Shown: positions 34,819 to 45,036, numbered from the stretch's first letter. The stretch is 64,000 nt of DNA from JANXSS01 sp040385645 (GCA_040385645.1 JAZKGZ010000010.1:167168-231167), one strand, 5' to 3'. Made by a program: numbers and translations. The notes: generated from the sequence alone by a model not told the origin.

Positions 34819-35898
34819 TCACGGCTTCTTAGGCTGTCCGCAAATTCTGCGCTTAATCCGTGAAAATTTTTGGTGGCTTGCTGGTGTAACTGTCAATTCA
34901 TACATTTGTCTGAGGGAGGGCGGTCTTCCTAGCTTTAACACTAGTCCACACAATATTTTGTACTGCGGTTGAACTGAAACCTTCTTGCATAAAGTTAAAT
35001 AATTATCCAATATATTATAAAAACGCCTAATTAATTCACGTCGTATTGGCGCTATCAACTGCCAATGTTGGCTGCAATAGGATGCGCTAGATTTTAATGT
35101 TTCTAGATAACCGGTTGCGTGAAGTTGCGATTTAGGCCCAGTCATGATTGAGCCGGAACGAATCCGCCGTTTGAAAAAAACTCGGTCGACGCAAAGCGAA
35201 ATTTTTGCACAGCAGCTAAGCCGTAAAATGAGTTCTTCGTCTTCGTGCACCATACTCAAAAAGCTAAGATTATTTTTACGCCACAGAGCAGTTTTCGATA
35301 CATAAAGACACGGCTGTGCAAAGTAGACATCGCTACGTAGCATGGCTCCTGTTGCTTCAATTCCTGACTCAAACTGTTGGTTGATTTTTCGAGCATATGT
35401 CGGTCGAAATTCTGATGTGCAACCTGGGCTTAGAAAAGATTCCCCAGAAAAATAAATTATTTCAACTGAAGGGCTGGTATTGACTAATTGTTGAATCGAT
35501 GTGACGAATTGATGGTCTAAAATGTCATCCGCATCGAAAAAATACACGTACTCACCGCTAGCCTGTTTTAACCCGAGATTCCGGGCGTTTCCCTGTCCCG
35601 CATTTTTTATATGTAAAACAATTACACCTGGTTCCGTTGCATATTTATCCAGCAATGATGGGGTGTTGTCTGTGCTACCGTCGTCGATCAAAATAATTTC
35701 GTGAAATCGGTCAGACTGCTGGAGGAGAGACTCCACCGCTTCGACAATATATTCCTCGACGTTATAAGCAGGAACGATTGCGGAGATTGTTATATTTTGA
35801 TGCATTCGTCTGACCATATTAGTGTTGAAAAACGTGCCTTTATTTGATGCTAAATAACTTTGGGTAAATCGTTTTGCGCAATGACTTCTTTTTGACAT
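34819..35898 (-). CDS. Glycosyltransferase family 2
   Basis: A 359-residue inverting glycosyltransferase. ISAIVPAYNVEEYIVEAVES is the typical GT2 opening, and the DADD metal site in YVYFFDADDILD lies near residue 125. The longest start (35898) is given; ATG 35805 (MHQNITISAIVP) fits the usual family N-terminus better, and neither has a clear ribosome site. The gene and its flanks are clearly more AT-rich than the rest of the window, a sign of transfer. It stands alone, opposite in direction to gmhB and the flippase. Confidence 0.85.
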   Translation of the reverse strand: MSKRSHCAKRFTQSYLASNKGTFFNTNMVRRMHQNITISAIVPAYNVEEYIVEAVESLLQQSDRFHEIILIDDGSTDNTPSLLDKYATEPGVIVLHIKNAGQGNARNLGLKQASGEYVYFFDADDILDHQFVTSIQQLVNTSPSVEIIYFSGESFLSPGCTSEFRPTYARKINQQFESGIEATGAMLRSDVYFAQPCLYVSKTALWRKNNLSFLSMVHEDEELILRLSCCAKISLCVDRVFFKRRIRSGSIMTGPKSQLHATGYLETLKSSASYCSQHWQLIAPIRRELIRRFYNILDNYLTLCKKVSVQPQYKILCGLVLKLGRPPSLRQMYELTVTPASHQKFSRIKRRICGQPKKP

Positions 35899-36344
35899 CG
35901 CATTTTAATCAAGAATTTTTTGTCAAGGTGTTAGTAAAGAACAAATAGTAAAATTTCCTTAAAGAAATACTAGGAAGTTCGGATTTCCTTCGGAGGTTTG
36001 ACAACGTCTGTTAGACACTTGTAAGCCGGACAGCCGGAGTGAATATTTGTATCTGCCAAGACTATGATTTATCAAACATCGTCGATACTTTGTTGTCGTT
36101 AGTTTATCATGCGCATGAAAGTGTAAAAGACATTCAAAGTGACTATTAAATTGCTTTTTAGAAACATAATCTTTAGCGATCTGAAGCAGAACGCTTTTGC
36201 CATTTTGAAAATCGATAGTGGCAATTAAAAAAATTTTATTTAATAATTAAGTGCTCTATTTTTTGAATCTTTTCCGTCGCAAGATCTGCATTTCAAAATC
36301 CGAAAATTTTTCGCCTCCATTTTAATTAAAAAAGTTTAAATTAA
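35899..36344. other. AT-rich divergent intergenic region
   Basis: About 450 bases at markedly lower GC than the genes around it, separating the divergent GT2 and flippase genes. No gene, long dyad or promoter with good consensus is seen. It may mark a recombination junction in the polysaccharide locus. Confidence 0.4.
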
Positions 36345-37775
36345 ATGTCTGCAATGTCCAATGCGCGATGGCTGATTCTGTCGCAAGCCGGAAAGATCAC
36401 GTTGCAATTGGTGGCCCTTTTCGTCCTATCCCGGCTATTACAGCCTTCGGAGTACGGATTGCTGGCAATGGCCCTGGTAGCTACAAATTTTGCCTCGATT
36501 TTGCGTGATTCTGGTATGGGCGCTGCCGTTGTGCAGAAGCGCGAACTAACCGACGAAACGCTCAATACCGTGTTTTGGTTGAACGTTGGGCTCGGTACCG
36601 TTTTGGCATTGTTGCTCGCCCTACTCTCCCCGCTTTTGGAGCATTTCTTCAAGGCGCCAAATCTTGGCAGTGTTTTGTGCGTACTGGCAATCGCGTTTCC
36701 CATTAGTGGCACTAGCGCCTTGCATCAATCGCTTCTCGAGCGAGATTCCAAGTTCCGCACAGTGGTGCGGATTGAGATGTCCTCGGCAGTGCTCGGTCTT
36801 TGTGTAGCGATCGCGCTTGCCCTCAACGGCGCGGGCGTCTATAGCCTCGTTGCGCAAGCTGTTGCCATCGCGCTCTTGACGACTCTACAACTTTGGTTTG
36901 CAAGCACTTGGCGGCCACGTATGCGTTGGAGTTATTCCGAGTTCAAGGAGTTATGGCGTTTCAGCGGTAATCTTACGGGCTTTACCTTCATCAATTTCTT
37001 TTCGCGTAATGCCGACAGCATGGTAATTGGCCGGATGCTCGGATCGATCCAACTCGGTATCTATTCGCAAGCCTACAAAGTGATGATGTTCCCGCTGCAA
37101 AACATGACGTATGTCGCCAGCCGAGCATTGTTCCCTGTAATGAGTAGGCATCAAGACGACCGAGTGAAAATGTCTGCGTTGTATTACAAGTCGCTGCGCT
37201 TGATCGCAACAGCGACCGCACCGCTCATGGCGGGGCTTTGGGTGTTACGTGACCCATTCGTTATTGTCGCTTTAGGAAACAAGTGGGCAGGCGTTGCCGA
37301 CATCCTTGCCTGGATGGCCCCGATCGGGCTAGTCCAATCCATCAACAGTACTACCGGCACCGTATTTATGGCATCGGGCAACACGCGCCTGTTGATGCGA
37401 ATCGGGGTTATCAGCGCCGTGCTTCAGGTATCCAGCTTTGTGATCGGCGTCCGCTGGGGACTCACCGGTGTCACGGCCTGCTACCTCGTTGCCAATGTGT
37501 TGGCGTGCGCGTTGTCGCTGTACTTAGTTGTGAAGGTGCTTGGTACCGGGATCACAGCACTGCTGCAGAGTCTTTGGCAGCCGCTGGCGTTTTCTGCGTT
37601 GATGTTGACGGTGTTGAGTCCGGCTTACGCCTATTTGCAATCGAAGCAGAGCGATCCGAGCGTTTCGTTAGCTTTGATCGGTGTGTTGGGCGCTGCTGTA
37701 TTTGCTTCGTGCACCTTTCTGTTTTCTAAAGGTTTGGTGCACGATTGTAAGCAGATGCTCGGTGGGCGGAAATAA
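36345..37775 (+). CDS. Lipopolysaccharide/exopolysaccharide flippase (Wzx/WzxC-type, MOP superfamily)
   Basis: A 476-residue membrane protein with about 12-14 helices. Its opening ARWLILSQAGKITLQLVALF and PSEYGLLAMALVATNFASIL match WzxC-like polysaccharide flippases. It would move undecaprenyl-linked repeat units across the inner membrane before polymerisation. It is alone in its orientation, converging with the membrane protein gene at 37832-39541; the AAATAAA/TTTATTT arms over its stop could act as a weak terminator. Confidence 0.9.
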   Translation: MSAMSNARWLILSQAGKITLQLVALFVLSRLLQPSEYGLLAMALVATNFASILRDSGMGAAVVQKRELTDETLNTVFWLNVGLGTVLALLLALLSPLLEHFFKAPNLGSVLCVLAIAFPISGTSALHQSLLERDSKFRTVVRIEMSSAVLGLCVAIALALNGAGVYSLVAQAVAIALLTTLQLWFASTWRPRMRWSYSEFKELWRFSGNLTGFTFINFFSRNADSMVIGRMLGSIQLGIYSQAYKVMMFPLQNMTYVASRALFPVMSRHQDDRVKMSALYYKSLRLIATATAPLMAGLWVLRDPFVIVALGNKWAGVADILAWMAPIGLVQSINSTTGTVFMASGNTRLLMRIGVISAVLQVSSFVIGVRWGLTGVTACYLVANVLACALSLYLVVKVLGTGITALLQSLWQPLAFSALMLTVLSPAYAYLQSKQSDPSVSLALIGVLGAAVFASCTFLFSKGLVHDCKQMLGGRK

Positions 37776-37831
37776 AGGTTTTTTATTTAGTATTCGCAAG
37801 AATTGGATTCAAAACACCTTAAGCATTCGGG

Positions 37832-39541
37832 TCACTTGCCAGTCTGGCACCGCCGGATTAAATAACCGAAATTTAAAATAAGCAGGAACAGCGCGACCAG
37901 GCTAATCATATTTCCCCAATGTTCCTGTTTGGTAAGCACACGTTTCACCACAATGGTGTGCTCGCCCGCAGGAACCACATAGCTCGCCAGGCTGCTGGCC
38001 TCATCCCTAAATACGGCAATTTCTGTACCCTGCTCATCCAACGCCTTCCAGCCGGGAAAGTAGAACTGCTGGATCATGATAGGGGTAGGTTCGTTGGCAA
38101 TAGAGTGCACAGTGAACTGTGCACCTTTGCGGGTAGCCTCAACAAGTTTGCCCTTATTACTATCGATAAATGCAGGCTGGGTAGAAATGGCATACTGTTC
38201 AAAGGGCTTGATTGCGTTCTCAACCTTCTGCTTGACGTTCGTGCCAATGGGGAAATATTCAATCGCTGACAGGCGCCTTTTCACATGACCTTCATCCTGC
38301 AACAAATCGGCAGAAAAGGCATCATTGCGAAAACGTTTTGTTATATCGATAGCTTGCCATGTAGCCAACATCAGCAACACAATCGCACCAACTTTCAGCA
38401 GACGGGAGCGGCTGGCGGCTTGCTGCAAGCCAGCGGCAGTACAGACATATAACGAGACCAATGCGAATTCCATCACCATCAAGAGACGCCATCCGAACTG
38501 AGTCTGCGCGTAAGGTGAAGGTGGACGAAAAACGTAAGGAAACATTCCACTCATCAAAGCAAAACTTAATATGCCGAAAATAACCCACATCAGCGCTAGT
38601 GCCGTCGTTGCGGTAAGTGCGCGCTGCTTACGCCAGTTGCTCACGGTTTCTGCCAAGAGATATAGGAAAAAAACCAGATAAGCGCAGGCAATTGCTAGTA
38701 GTTTGAGCTTGAATCGGTCGGTCAACGAGCCGAGCGCAGTAAAGATATTGTAGGTGGCGACATCGCGATCCAAACCAGCCGAATTAATTTCAGGCATAAA
38801 TAACAGCGCCGGCACATAATAAAATGCGACCAGCCCCGCGCCTAAGACGGCGGTAATTCCCACCAGCACAAAGCGCCGGATGCGCAGGCCGGCCGGCAAT
38901 TCCATGCGCAAGCAGATCAGCGCGTAAGCCAGTGCCATCGGCGCGATCAACATCGCGGTCAAAAGGTGCGTTAGCAGCAGCACGCTTGTACTGATTGCCA
39001 GAAGTGCCGGTCCTTTTACCCCCCCATTAAGAATGGTGGTACGGATGCCAAGAAAAATTAGCGGTATCCAGACGAAAGTCGTGTACTCAGCCATGGCTCC
39101 TCGATTGTACAAATCGAGATTCAAATGGTAGGGGGCAGTGGCGTAAAACAGGGCGGCGATCAAACCAAGTCGGGCGCAAGCATAATTGCGAGCCCATACG
39201 TAAAATGTTATCGCTGACGCGATCGACAGCATCAGGGCACCCAAACCAAGCACTCGTTCCGGTGTTAGTGCATGAAAAGTTAAGAAGTCGATCAGCACAA
39301 AAAGCGCGGCCGATAGTGGCGGATAAATCATTAAGGCCGGGCTACCCAAGCCTTGCAATTGATCAGGCAGCCAGCGCGGATACAGCGTGCCCAGTTCCAC
39401 TGCATCGCGATAGGACAGGAACAGTGACAGATGGTATCGGATGTCGTGCGCCTCACGCACGCCGTACACTAGATTGGGTGCCAACATGACACAAGCTAGT
39501 CCGATGAACACCCCTAATAAAAGTTTGTAGTTAATGCTCAT
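37832..39541 (-). CDS. Polytopic membrane protein, PTPS-related / GT-C-like
   Basis: A 569-residue protein with about ten or more membrane helices in the first 400 residues and a soluble periplasmic C-terminal region. EAHDIRYHLSLFLSYRDAVE and YPRWLPDQLQGLGSPALMIYP near residues 30-75 match the group annotated as 6-pyruvoyl-tetrahydropterin synthase-related, which are really GT-C-like glycosyltransferases. Its ATG overlaps the stop of the GT2 gene at 39538 (ATGA), a pairing typical of GtrB/GtrC-type modification systems, where the GT2 makes a polyprenyl-phosphate sugar and the GT-C enzyme uses it in the periplasm. Confidence 0.8.
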   Translation of the reverse strand: MSINYKLLLGVFIGLACVMLAPNLVYGVREAHDIRYHLSLFLSYRDAVELGTLYPRWLPDQLQGLGSPALMIYPPLSAALFVLIDFLTFHALTPERVLGLGALMLSIASAITFYVWARNYACARLGLIAALFYATAPYHLNLDLYNRGAMAEYTTFVWIPLIFLGIRTTILNGGVKGPALLAISTSVLLLTHLLTAMLIAPMALAYALICLRMELPAGLRIRRFVLVGITAVLGAGLVAFYYVPALLFMPEINSAGLDRDVATYNIFTALGSLTDRFKLKLLAIACAYLVFFLYLLAETVSNWRKQRALTATTALALMWVIFGILSFALMSGMFPYVFRPPSPYAQTQFGWRLLMVMEFALVSLYVCTAAGLQQAASRSRLLKVGAIVLLMLATWQAIDITKRFRNDAFSADLLQDEGHVKRRLSAIEYFPIGTNVKQKVENAIKPFEQYAISTQPAFIDSNKGKLVEATRKGAQFTVHSIANEPTPIMIQQFYFPGWKALDEQGTEIAVFRDEASSLASYVVPAGEHTIVVKRVLTKQEHWGNMISLVALFLLILNFGYLIRRCQTGK

Positions 39542-40515
39542 AGGTGTGGTTCATCCCGATTGATCAGGTAGACCGGGCGCTTTTTGGATTCAAAATAGAT
39601 ACGGCCCACGTATTCGCCTAGCACCCCAATGCCGATCAGCTGTATTCCCCCTAAAAACAAGACTGCCGTCGCCAGCGATGCGTAGCCAGGAACGTCTACG
39701 CCAAAGAACAGCGTACGTATCGTCAGCCAGGTTGCCCACAATATGGAAAAAATCGCTACAGCCGATCCGGCATAGGTCCAGATTCGCAGTGGCAAAGTGC
39801 TAAAGCTGGTGAAACCTTCCAGCGCGAAGTTCCATAACTTCCATCCCGAAAACTTCGTCGTGCCGGCCACACGCTTTTCACGCGTGTAGTCGACCACAAC
39901 GGTCCTGTAGCCGACCCAGGCGAACAAACCTTTCATGAAGCGTCGGGTCTCAAGTAAGCATTTCAACGAGTCCACTACCTGGCGTGACATCAATCGAAAA
40001 TCGCCGACATTTTCCGGTATCTTGACTTCAGAAACTTTGTTGTGCAGGCGGTAAAACATCAACGCGGTCCAGCGCTTCAGCGCTGAGTCTGCGTCGCGGT
40101 TGTTTCTCCGGGCCAGTACTACGTCATAGCCTTCACGCCACTTAGCTACCAAAATTTCAATAACCTGCGGCGGATCCTGGAGGTCGGCGTCGAACGGTAC
40201 GACGACATCGCCCCGCGATTCATCAATTGCTGCCGACAAGGCGGATTCCTTGCCGAAATTACGGGACAAATTCACCACCCGGACACGGGGATCTTGGCTG
40301 GCATGCCGAACCAGTTGCGCTAGCGTTTGATCACTACTGCCGTCATTGACACAAACGATTTCGAACTCTGTATCAGGAATGCGTTCGAGAGCGCCGATCA
40401 CTTCTTTGAAAAACAAAGAAACAACCTCTTCTTCGTTATAGAAAGGTACTGCTAGCGACAACAGAATCTTGCCAGTACGAGGAGTGAGAATATGTTGCAC
40501 GCTTAATTCAGGCAT
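39538..40515 (-). CDS. Polyprenyl-phosphate glycosyltransferase (GtrB/DPM1-like GT2)
   Basis: A 325-residue GT2 with two C-terminal membrane helices. LLSLAVPFYNEEEVVSLFFK at about 18-37, PFDADLQDPPQVI (DADLQDP) near 108, and EYVGRIYFESKKRPVYLI at the C-terminus are signatures of the GtrB/ArnC group, which transfers a sugar from a nucleotide to undecaprenyl phosphate. It is the first gene of a two-gene unit with the GT-C-like membrane protein. Confidence 0.92.
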   Translation of the reverse strand: MPELSVQHILTPRTGKILLSLAVPFYNEEEVVSLFFKEVIGALERIPDTEFEIVCVNDGSSDQTLAQLVRHASQDPRVRVVNLSRNFGKESALSAAIDESRGDVVVPFDADLQDPPQVIEILVAKWREGYDVVLARRNNRDADSALKRWTALMFYRLHNKVSEVKIPENVGDFRLMSRQVVDSLKCLLETRRFMKGLFAWVGYRTVVVDYTREKRVAGTTKFSGWKLWNFALEGFTSFSTLPLRIWTYAGSAVAIFSILWATWLTIRTLFFGVDVPGYASLATAVLFLGGIQLIGIGVLGEYVGRIYFESKKRPVYLINRDEPHL

Positions 40516-41030
40516 AGATGACGGGAGCGATGGACTCAGGTGGCAATGTGGAGCTGTCGGTTAGTGATAACAGCTTTGGACGATGATACTTAGCTATTTT
40601 GGATTAACCACAAATGTTCGATTAGATATTGGTAGCAGACTCAGATTCAGACATTTAAAACATGCAAAGGTGTACCTATAATCAATAACTAATTCTTTCA
40701 TACTGCAATCAAGCTTGATTTTTGAGCTAAAAGCGTATTTGGCTCCAAAAAAATTTTCGCATCACTAATCTACCTATCCCGAATCGATAGTGCTTCGAAA
40801 ACACAAGCGTCAAAATATCGTTAAGCTAACCGTACCTAAAAAAACAGTACCGGCGGATTCGGGGGTACGGCCAATTCTAGAAACTCGATTCGAACTCTAC
40901 CTGTCGGATACGTTAAGGGAGGGATTGGATGGTTTTTCATGTTTAGTTGGATTAGTTACGACTTGATTTACGAATACGGAATTATCTAGCGAAGCTCAGT
41001 TATCTAATCTCGTCTTGAAGCATAATTTCT
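40516..41030. other. AT-rich intergenic region
   Basis: About 515 bases of low GC between two minus-strand units. No gene is supported. It probably carries the promoter for the gtrB-like unit near its left end. No sigma-54 motif with correct spacing is present. Confidence 0.4.
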
Positions 41031-41894
41031 TCAAATTGCAGCTTGATCCAAAAAATCAAGCAAAGCCCTATCCCGAACATAATTAATTTTTCGCGCAAAC
41101 AATTTTCTGCGCGCATGCCCGCCGACACCTGATCCGTGCGCCGCCGCTGCTAATAGTTTGGGACCATCTTCCAAAGTCAGCATATCTGGATGAGCGCTGC
41201 CGGGATTGGACCACCGGATATATGTCAGTGCTTCGCCTGCTACCTGCTGAGAGCATGGGCCGTTCATTACAGCGGTGGGTACGAACAACTCGTCTGGAAT
41301 CCAGACATGGCGATAGAAATTAACGACCTCCTGGCGGGTCTCGAAAAATTCGAGTAGTGCAGTGGCAGCTTCGCGGTTAAGACACCAATACATCGGACCG
41401 CCCACAGGCGCAATATCGGCTGGATGGCGTCTTGGGATCGGAATGAATACGCGTTTGCCCAACATCGGTTGATGCCAGTAACGCACGCGACGCATGCCGC
41501 CGTCCTTGCCCCACAGACTGGTCGGCAGTCGCCAATGGGCAACGAATGATAGCTCGCGGTGCGCATCGAAAAACAAGCGCATCTCTTCTGCGCTCATGAG
41601 CGGGTAATCCTGGCCACTCAACAACATGACATGAGACCAGGCAGAACTCTTCATTGCCGCTTTTAGCCCCTCCATTGCCGCTGCGACCAGGCCCCACGAT
41701 GCCCATGCCGATCGATGACGCGCCACAAAACTGACGTTGGGCAGTCGGGCTGTTTTCGATACAAACGCATCGAATTCGCTTTTGCCCAGTTTGCTATCGA
41801 CGTGAACATGAACTTCGTGCGGATCGAGCCGAGACGAGAGGCGCGCAAGATTCTCCGGCCCCATATGCGTCAGTACGATGAATGCGCAGGTCAT
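41031..41894 (-). CDS. Core-2/I-branching beta-1,6-N-acetylglucosaminyltransferase family protein (GT14)
   Basis: A 287-residue GT14-type enzyme. CAFIVLTHMGPENLARLSSR at the start, then VHVDSKLG, a SGQDYPLMS motif at about residues 93-101, APVGGPMYWCLNREAA near 163-178, and HVWIPDELFVPTAVMN (PDE) near 196-211 match the family. It likely adds a branch sugar to the polysaccharide. It overlaps the upstream GT2 stop by four bases, so these are one operon. Confidence 0.88.
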   Translation of the reverse strand: MTCAFIVLTHMGPENLARLSSRLDPHEVHVHVDSKLGKSEFDAFVSKTARLPNVSFVARHRSAWASWGLVAAAMEGLKAAMKSSAWSHVMLLSGQDYPLMSAEEMRLFFDAHRELSFVAHWRLPTSLWGKDGGMRRVRYWHQPMLGKRVFIPIPRRHPADIAPVGGPMYWCLNREAATALLEFFETRQEVVNFYRHVWIPDELFVPTAVMNGPCSQQVAGEALTYIRWSNPGSAHPDMLTLEDGPKLLAAAAHGSGVGGHARRKLFARKINYVRDRALLDFLDQAAI

Positions 41895-42886
41895 GACGGG
41901 TGTAGCGTCGCTTTTAATGAGCGGGCACGTCGACCCGCATGCATCTTCATGCGTAAGTTACGTCTCAAGGCACGCAAAATAAGGTAAGAAAAGTTCTTCA
42001 GCTCGCTCAGCGGCGAACCGCATTTCATTCTCTCGATGCCAGTCCCAACGGTGTGACGGACGCTGCCGCAGTTTGCGAAAATACCCATATACACACGATA
42101 TGCTCGCAATTTAATCTGTGGTGGAAGGGAGGCATAGTCGTCTGCATACTTTGTAAGCATCAAATTATGGCCCTGGATGACTGAGTTCGAGTTCGTTGAA
42201 ATTCGGTTTTTATCTGTTGTACTCAATAAGTAGCGCACTGCATATTCGCGCAGACAATGCACGGAAGCGTCGCGTGTAAGTCGGACGAAGAGATCCCAAT
42301 CTTGGCAACTGCGGAATGCTTCATCGAGAGCGCCGACGTCGAGCAATAATGATTTGCGCACCACGATGTTGGAGAAGGACCCAATAAAATTCGAGACCAT
42401 CATCTCTTTAAAACAGGCGCCATCGATGTCCGGATTGATACGCAAAACCTCCTTACCACTGTCGTCGACGCAGGAGATCCACGTGTAGCTCATGCCGCAT
42501 TTCGGTCCGGCGGCTTGCATTGCAGTGATCTGCTTGTCGAGTTTATCGGGTTGCCAGTAGTCGTCGCTGTCGAGGAATGCGACGAACTCGCCTTTGGCTA
42601 TACGGATACCGGAATTACGCGCCGCAGCGCCGCCTTTGTTCTTCTCGTGCGCCACGTAGTGCACACGCGTATCGGTAATGCGCTGAACCTGTTCGCAGGT
42701 ATCGTCGGTCGATGCGTCATCGACCACGATGATTTCGAAGTTTGCGAAGTTCTGCAGCAAGACGCTTTGCAGCGCCTGCACGATGCAATAGCCACGGTTG
42801 AAAGTGGGAACGATCACGCTGACAAGGGGGGAGGAACCAGATATTGGCTCGCTCGACTCGGTAGCTTGCAGGTTGGCACTTTCCAT
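41891..42886 (-). CDS. Glycosyltransferase family 2
   Basis: A 331-residue GT2. PLVSVIVPTFNRGYCIVQAL is the opening motif, VVDDASTDDT follows, and the DSDD metal site is in FVAFLDSDDYWQPDKLDKQ near residue 105. The start is set at 42886, where its ATG overlaps the TGA of the upstream gene (TGATG), rather than at 42952, which would overlap it by 67 bases. The enzyme adds one sugar; specificity is unknown. Confidence 0.9.
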   Translation of the reverse strand: MESANLQATESSEPISGSSPLVSVIVPTFNRGYCIVQALQSVLLQNFANFEIIVVDDASTDDTCEQVQRITDTRVHYVAHEKNKGGAAARNSGIRIAKGEFVAFLDSDDYWQPDKLDKQITAMQAAGPKCGMSYTWISCVDDSGKEVLRINPDIDGACFKEMMVSNFIGSFSNIVVRKSLLLDVGALDEAFRSCQDWDLFVRLTRDASVHCLREYAVRYLLSTTDKNRISTNSNSVIQGHNLMLTKYADDYASLPPQIKLRAYRVYMGIFANCGSVRHTVGTGIERMKCGSPLSELKNFSYLILRALRRNLRMKMHAGRRARSLKATLHPS

Positions 42887-43983
42887 CACGAGAGGACTCC
42901 ACTGGGTTCGAGTTTCAAGACCGGCTGCTTCTTCACGCTGCGCAACATCCATGAGCGAATCGTGTTCGATTCGGCAGGCCGGGTTTTGTGTTGGCGCATA
43001 AATGTTGCGAAGCGCAGGCCCATCGGCAGAATGGATCGATTGGAAATCACTTTGCGAAATGCAAGCTCCCGCTCCAATTCCTCACTCGCGGATATGGTGT
43101 CGCGCAATACTTGGGCTAAAACAGCGAATTCCGCTGAAAAATCAGTCTTCCCATGAATGTTGAAAAGACTTTCGCCATGATTGCAGAATGGCGCCGGATC
43201 GAAATGCGGCACGTTTTTTAATATGGATAGCGATTCCGCAAGGTATCGAGAAATCTCGAGCGCCATTTGAATCTGTGCAAGATATTTTGTGGTGCTGACG
43301 TTCGCGCCGTGCCAGCGGTATTTGATCAGCTTGTTTGGAATATTTTGGCAGGGCGCGATCAGTGCAAGCTGGCCAAACAGGAAATAATCTTCTGCCAAAC
43401 CAGGCACCGTCATGCGACGTGCGCTTGGTATCGCACCGAGAAAGTCGAGACCGTAACGCACTTTCGTCCCATTGACTCGCCCCAGGCTTTGCAATGCGCC
43501 GAACCGCATGGCGACCGAGGGATGGCATAACGGTGAGCGAAACAAAATAGTTGCCGCTACGCCGTTTGGCCCGGTAGGCATATCGATACTTCCAATTTTT
43601 TCCCCACGTGCATCGATGACGTCACCTAAGGATCCGAGCAGGACGACGGAGGGATTCTCATCGAACGTTTTCGATAGAACCATCATCCGGTCCGGCATGG
43701 AGACGTCATCTGCATCCTGCCGCAAAACATATTTACAGTCGCACAAATCCAGCCCGCAATTGAGCAAACCCGACAAACCTACCGCATTCGGGAACGCCCG
43801 CACGATCACGCGCGCATCGCGCTCTGCATAGTGATTCGACAGTTCGACACTGCCGTCTGTAGAGCCATGGTCGAGAACGATCAAGCGCCAGTCTTGGTAA
43901 GTTTGACCAATGATGCTTTCGATGGATTCGGCCAGGAATGCAATCCCATCTTTCACCGGTAGTAATACGTCAAACGTGGCCAT
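42886..43983 (-). CDS. Glycosyltransferase family 2
   Basis: A 365-residue GT2. MATFDVLLPVKDGIAFLAES is the opening, LDHGSTDGS follows, and the DADD metal site in YVLRQDADDVSMPDRMM lies near residue 93. The C-terminal half is less conserved and helical. It is followed by the next GT2 through a TGATG overlap, and preceded by the acyltransferase gene 39 bases away. It probably adds a residue early in the repeat unit. Confidence 0.9.
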   Translation of the reverse strand: MATFDVLLPVKDGIAFLAESIESIIGQTYQDWRLIVLDHGSTDGSVELSNHYAERDARVIVRAFPNAVGLSGLLNCGLDLCDCKYVLRQDADDVSMPDRMMVLSKTFDENPSVVLLGSLGDVIDARGEKIGSIDMPTGPNGVAATILFRSPLCHPSVAMRFGALQSLGRVNGTKVRYGLDFLGAIPSARRMTVPGLAEDYFLFGQLALIAPCQNIPNKLIKYRWHGANVSTTKYLAQIQMALEISRYLAESLSILKNVPHFDPAPFCNHGESLFNIHGKTDFSAEFAVLAQVLRDTISASEELERELAFRKVISNRSILPMGLRFATFMRQHKTRPAESNTIRSWMLRSVKKQPVLKLEPSGVLS

Positions 43984-44022
43984 CTGCTATTCGCCTTCTT
44001 CAAAAAAACTACAGCGTCGTTT

Positions 44023-45036
44023 TCAGGACTTGGATGCAAGCGCCGACGGCTTGCGCGAAACCCAATCCGACAGCTTTCGCCCCAGCGCTATCGCCCTTTT
44101 TTCGTAATAGAAGGTCGACCCATGTGCCAGCAAAAACAAGACGACAAAAAGCAGTGGTCGCTTGGCATATTTTTCGACAATACCGCCACTGCCAAGCCAG
44201 CTATGCACCAATAGCGGATGAATAATGTAGACCGCAAAAGAGATACTTGCCAGGTAGAGCATGATCCGGCTACTCAACACCGCATGGACCTTTCCGTGCG
44301 GTGCGAAAAGCGTGGTGCCGATCAAGGCCGCTGAAAGATAGGGCCTGAAGTAGTTCATGAACCCGGAGTCGATATGGCAGGACACAAGAAACAGTATTAG
44401 AACCCATTCAAACTTGAGTCTTGAGAGATAGGCCTTAATCAACGTGGACTTTTCCGGACTGATGAAAACACCGCGGTTGATCATCGCAAGAACGCCACCG
44501 ATCAGAATTTCATCGACACGAAAATGCGTGATTACCGAGTAATGCATGCCGTTGTTGATGCGCAAAAGCGTGATCAGGACACACAGAACTGGTACCAGGA
44601 CCATCCAGTATTTCCTGAACAGGGTGACCAACAACACAAGCCCTAAGTAAAAATGAAGCTCTACACACAAGCTCCACAAATGATCCGTCATCGGGATCAG
44701 CGGCTTCGGTGGATAGTTTGCGTAGAAAAAGGTGTGTGCCAGGCCGTCTACAAACGACATCGGCTTCAAGAAGAATACGATCAGGAGGTATAACCAGGCT
44801 AGTGGCAGAATGCGGAACAACCGACGTATCAGAAAACTGAGGATATTCGGGCGATCAAGTAAAACATCCGTCACCAAAAATCCTGAGAGGCAGAAAAACA
44901 GTGCCATCCCGGCGAGGCCGAATGATGTATTCAGGCCCCAGGCATGGCGCCCCAAGGGCAGCAAGTGGGCACAGAGCACTAGCAGGATTGCAATCGCCCG
45001 CCATCCATCGAGTGCTGTATAACGCAAACCCTTCAT
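44023..45036 (-). CDS. Acyltransferase 3 family membrane protein
   Basis: A 337-residue membrane acyltransferase with about ten helices. YTALDGWRAIAILLVLCAHL at residues 6-25 carries the characteristic His of the OafA/WecH family, and FCLSGFLVTDVLLDRPN carries the conserved FxxSGFL. It should O-acetylate (or otherwise acylate) a polysaccharide sugar. It lies between the polymerase gene and the GT2 genes in a continuous minus-strand cluster. Confidence 0.92.
   Translation of the reverse strand: MKGLRYTALDGWRAIAILLVLCAHLLPLGRHAWGLNTSFGLAGMALFFCLSGFLVTDVLLDRPNILSFLIRRLFRILPLAWLYLLIVFFLKPMSFVDGLAHTFFYANYPPKPLIPMTDHLWSLCVELHFYLGLVLLVTLFRKYWMVLVPVLCVLITLLRINNGMHYSVITHFRVDEILIGGVLAMINRGVFISPEKSTLIKAYLSRLKFEWVLILFLVSCHIDSGFMNYFRPYLSAALIGTTLFAPHGKVHAVLSSRIMLYLASISFAVYIIHPLLVHSWLGSGGIVEKYAKRPLLFVVLFLLAHGSTFYYEKRAIALGRKLSDWVSRKPSALASKS

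Noticed and set aside
37770..37788. AAATAAA/TTTATTT hairpin at the flippase stop
   Set aside because: The stem is made only of A-T pairs and is weak; not listed as a terminator.
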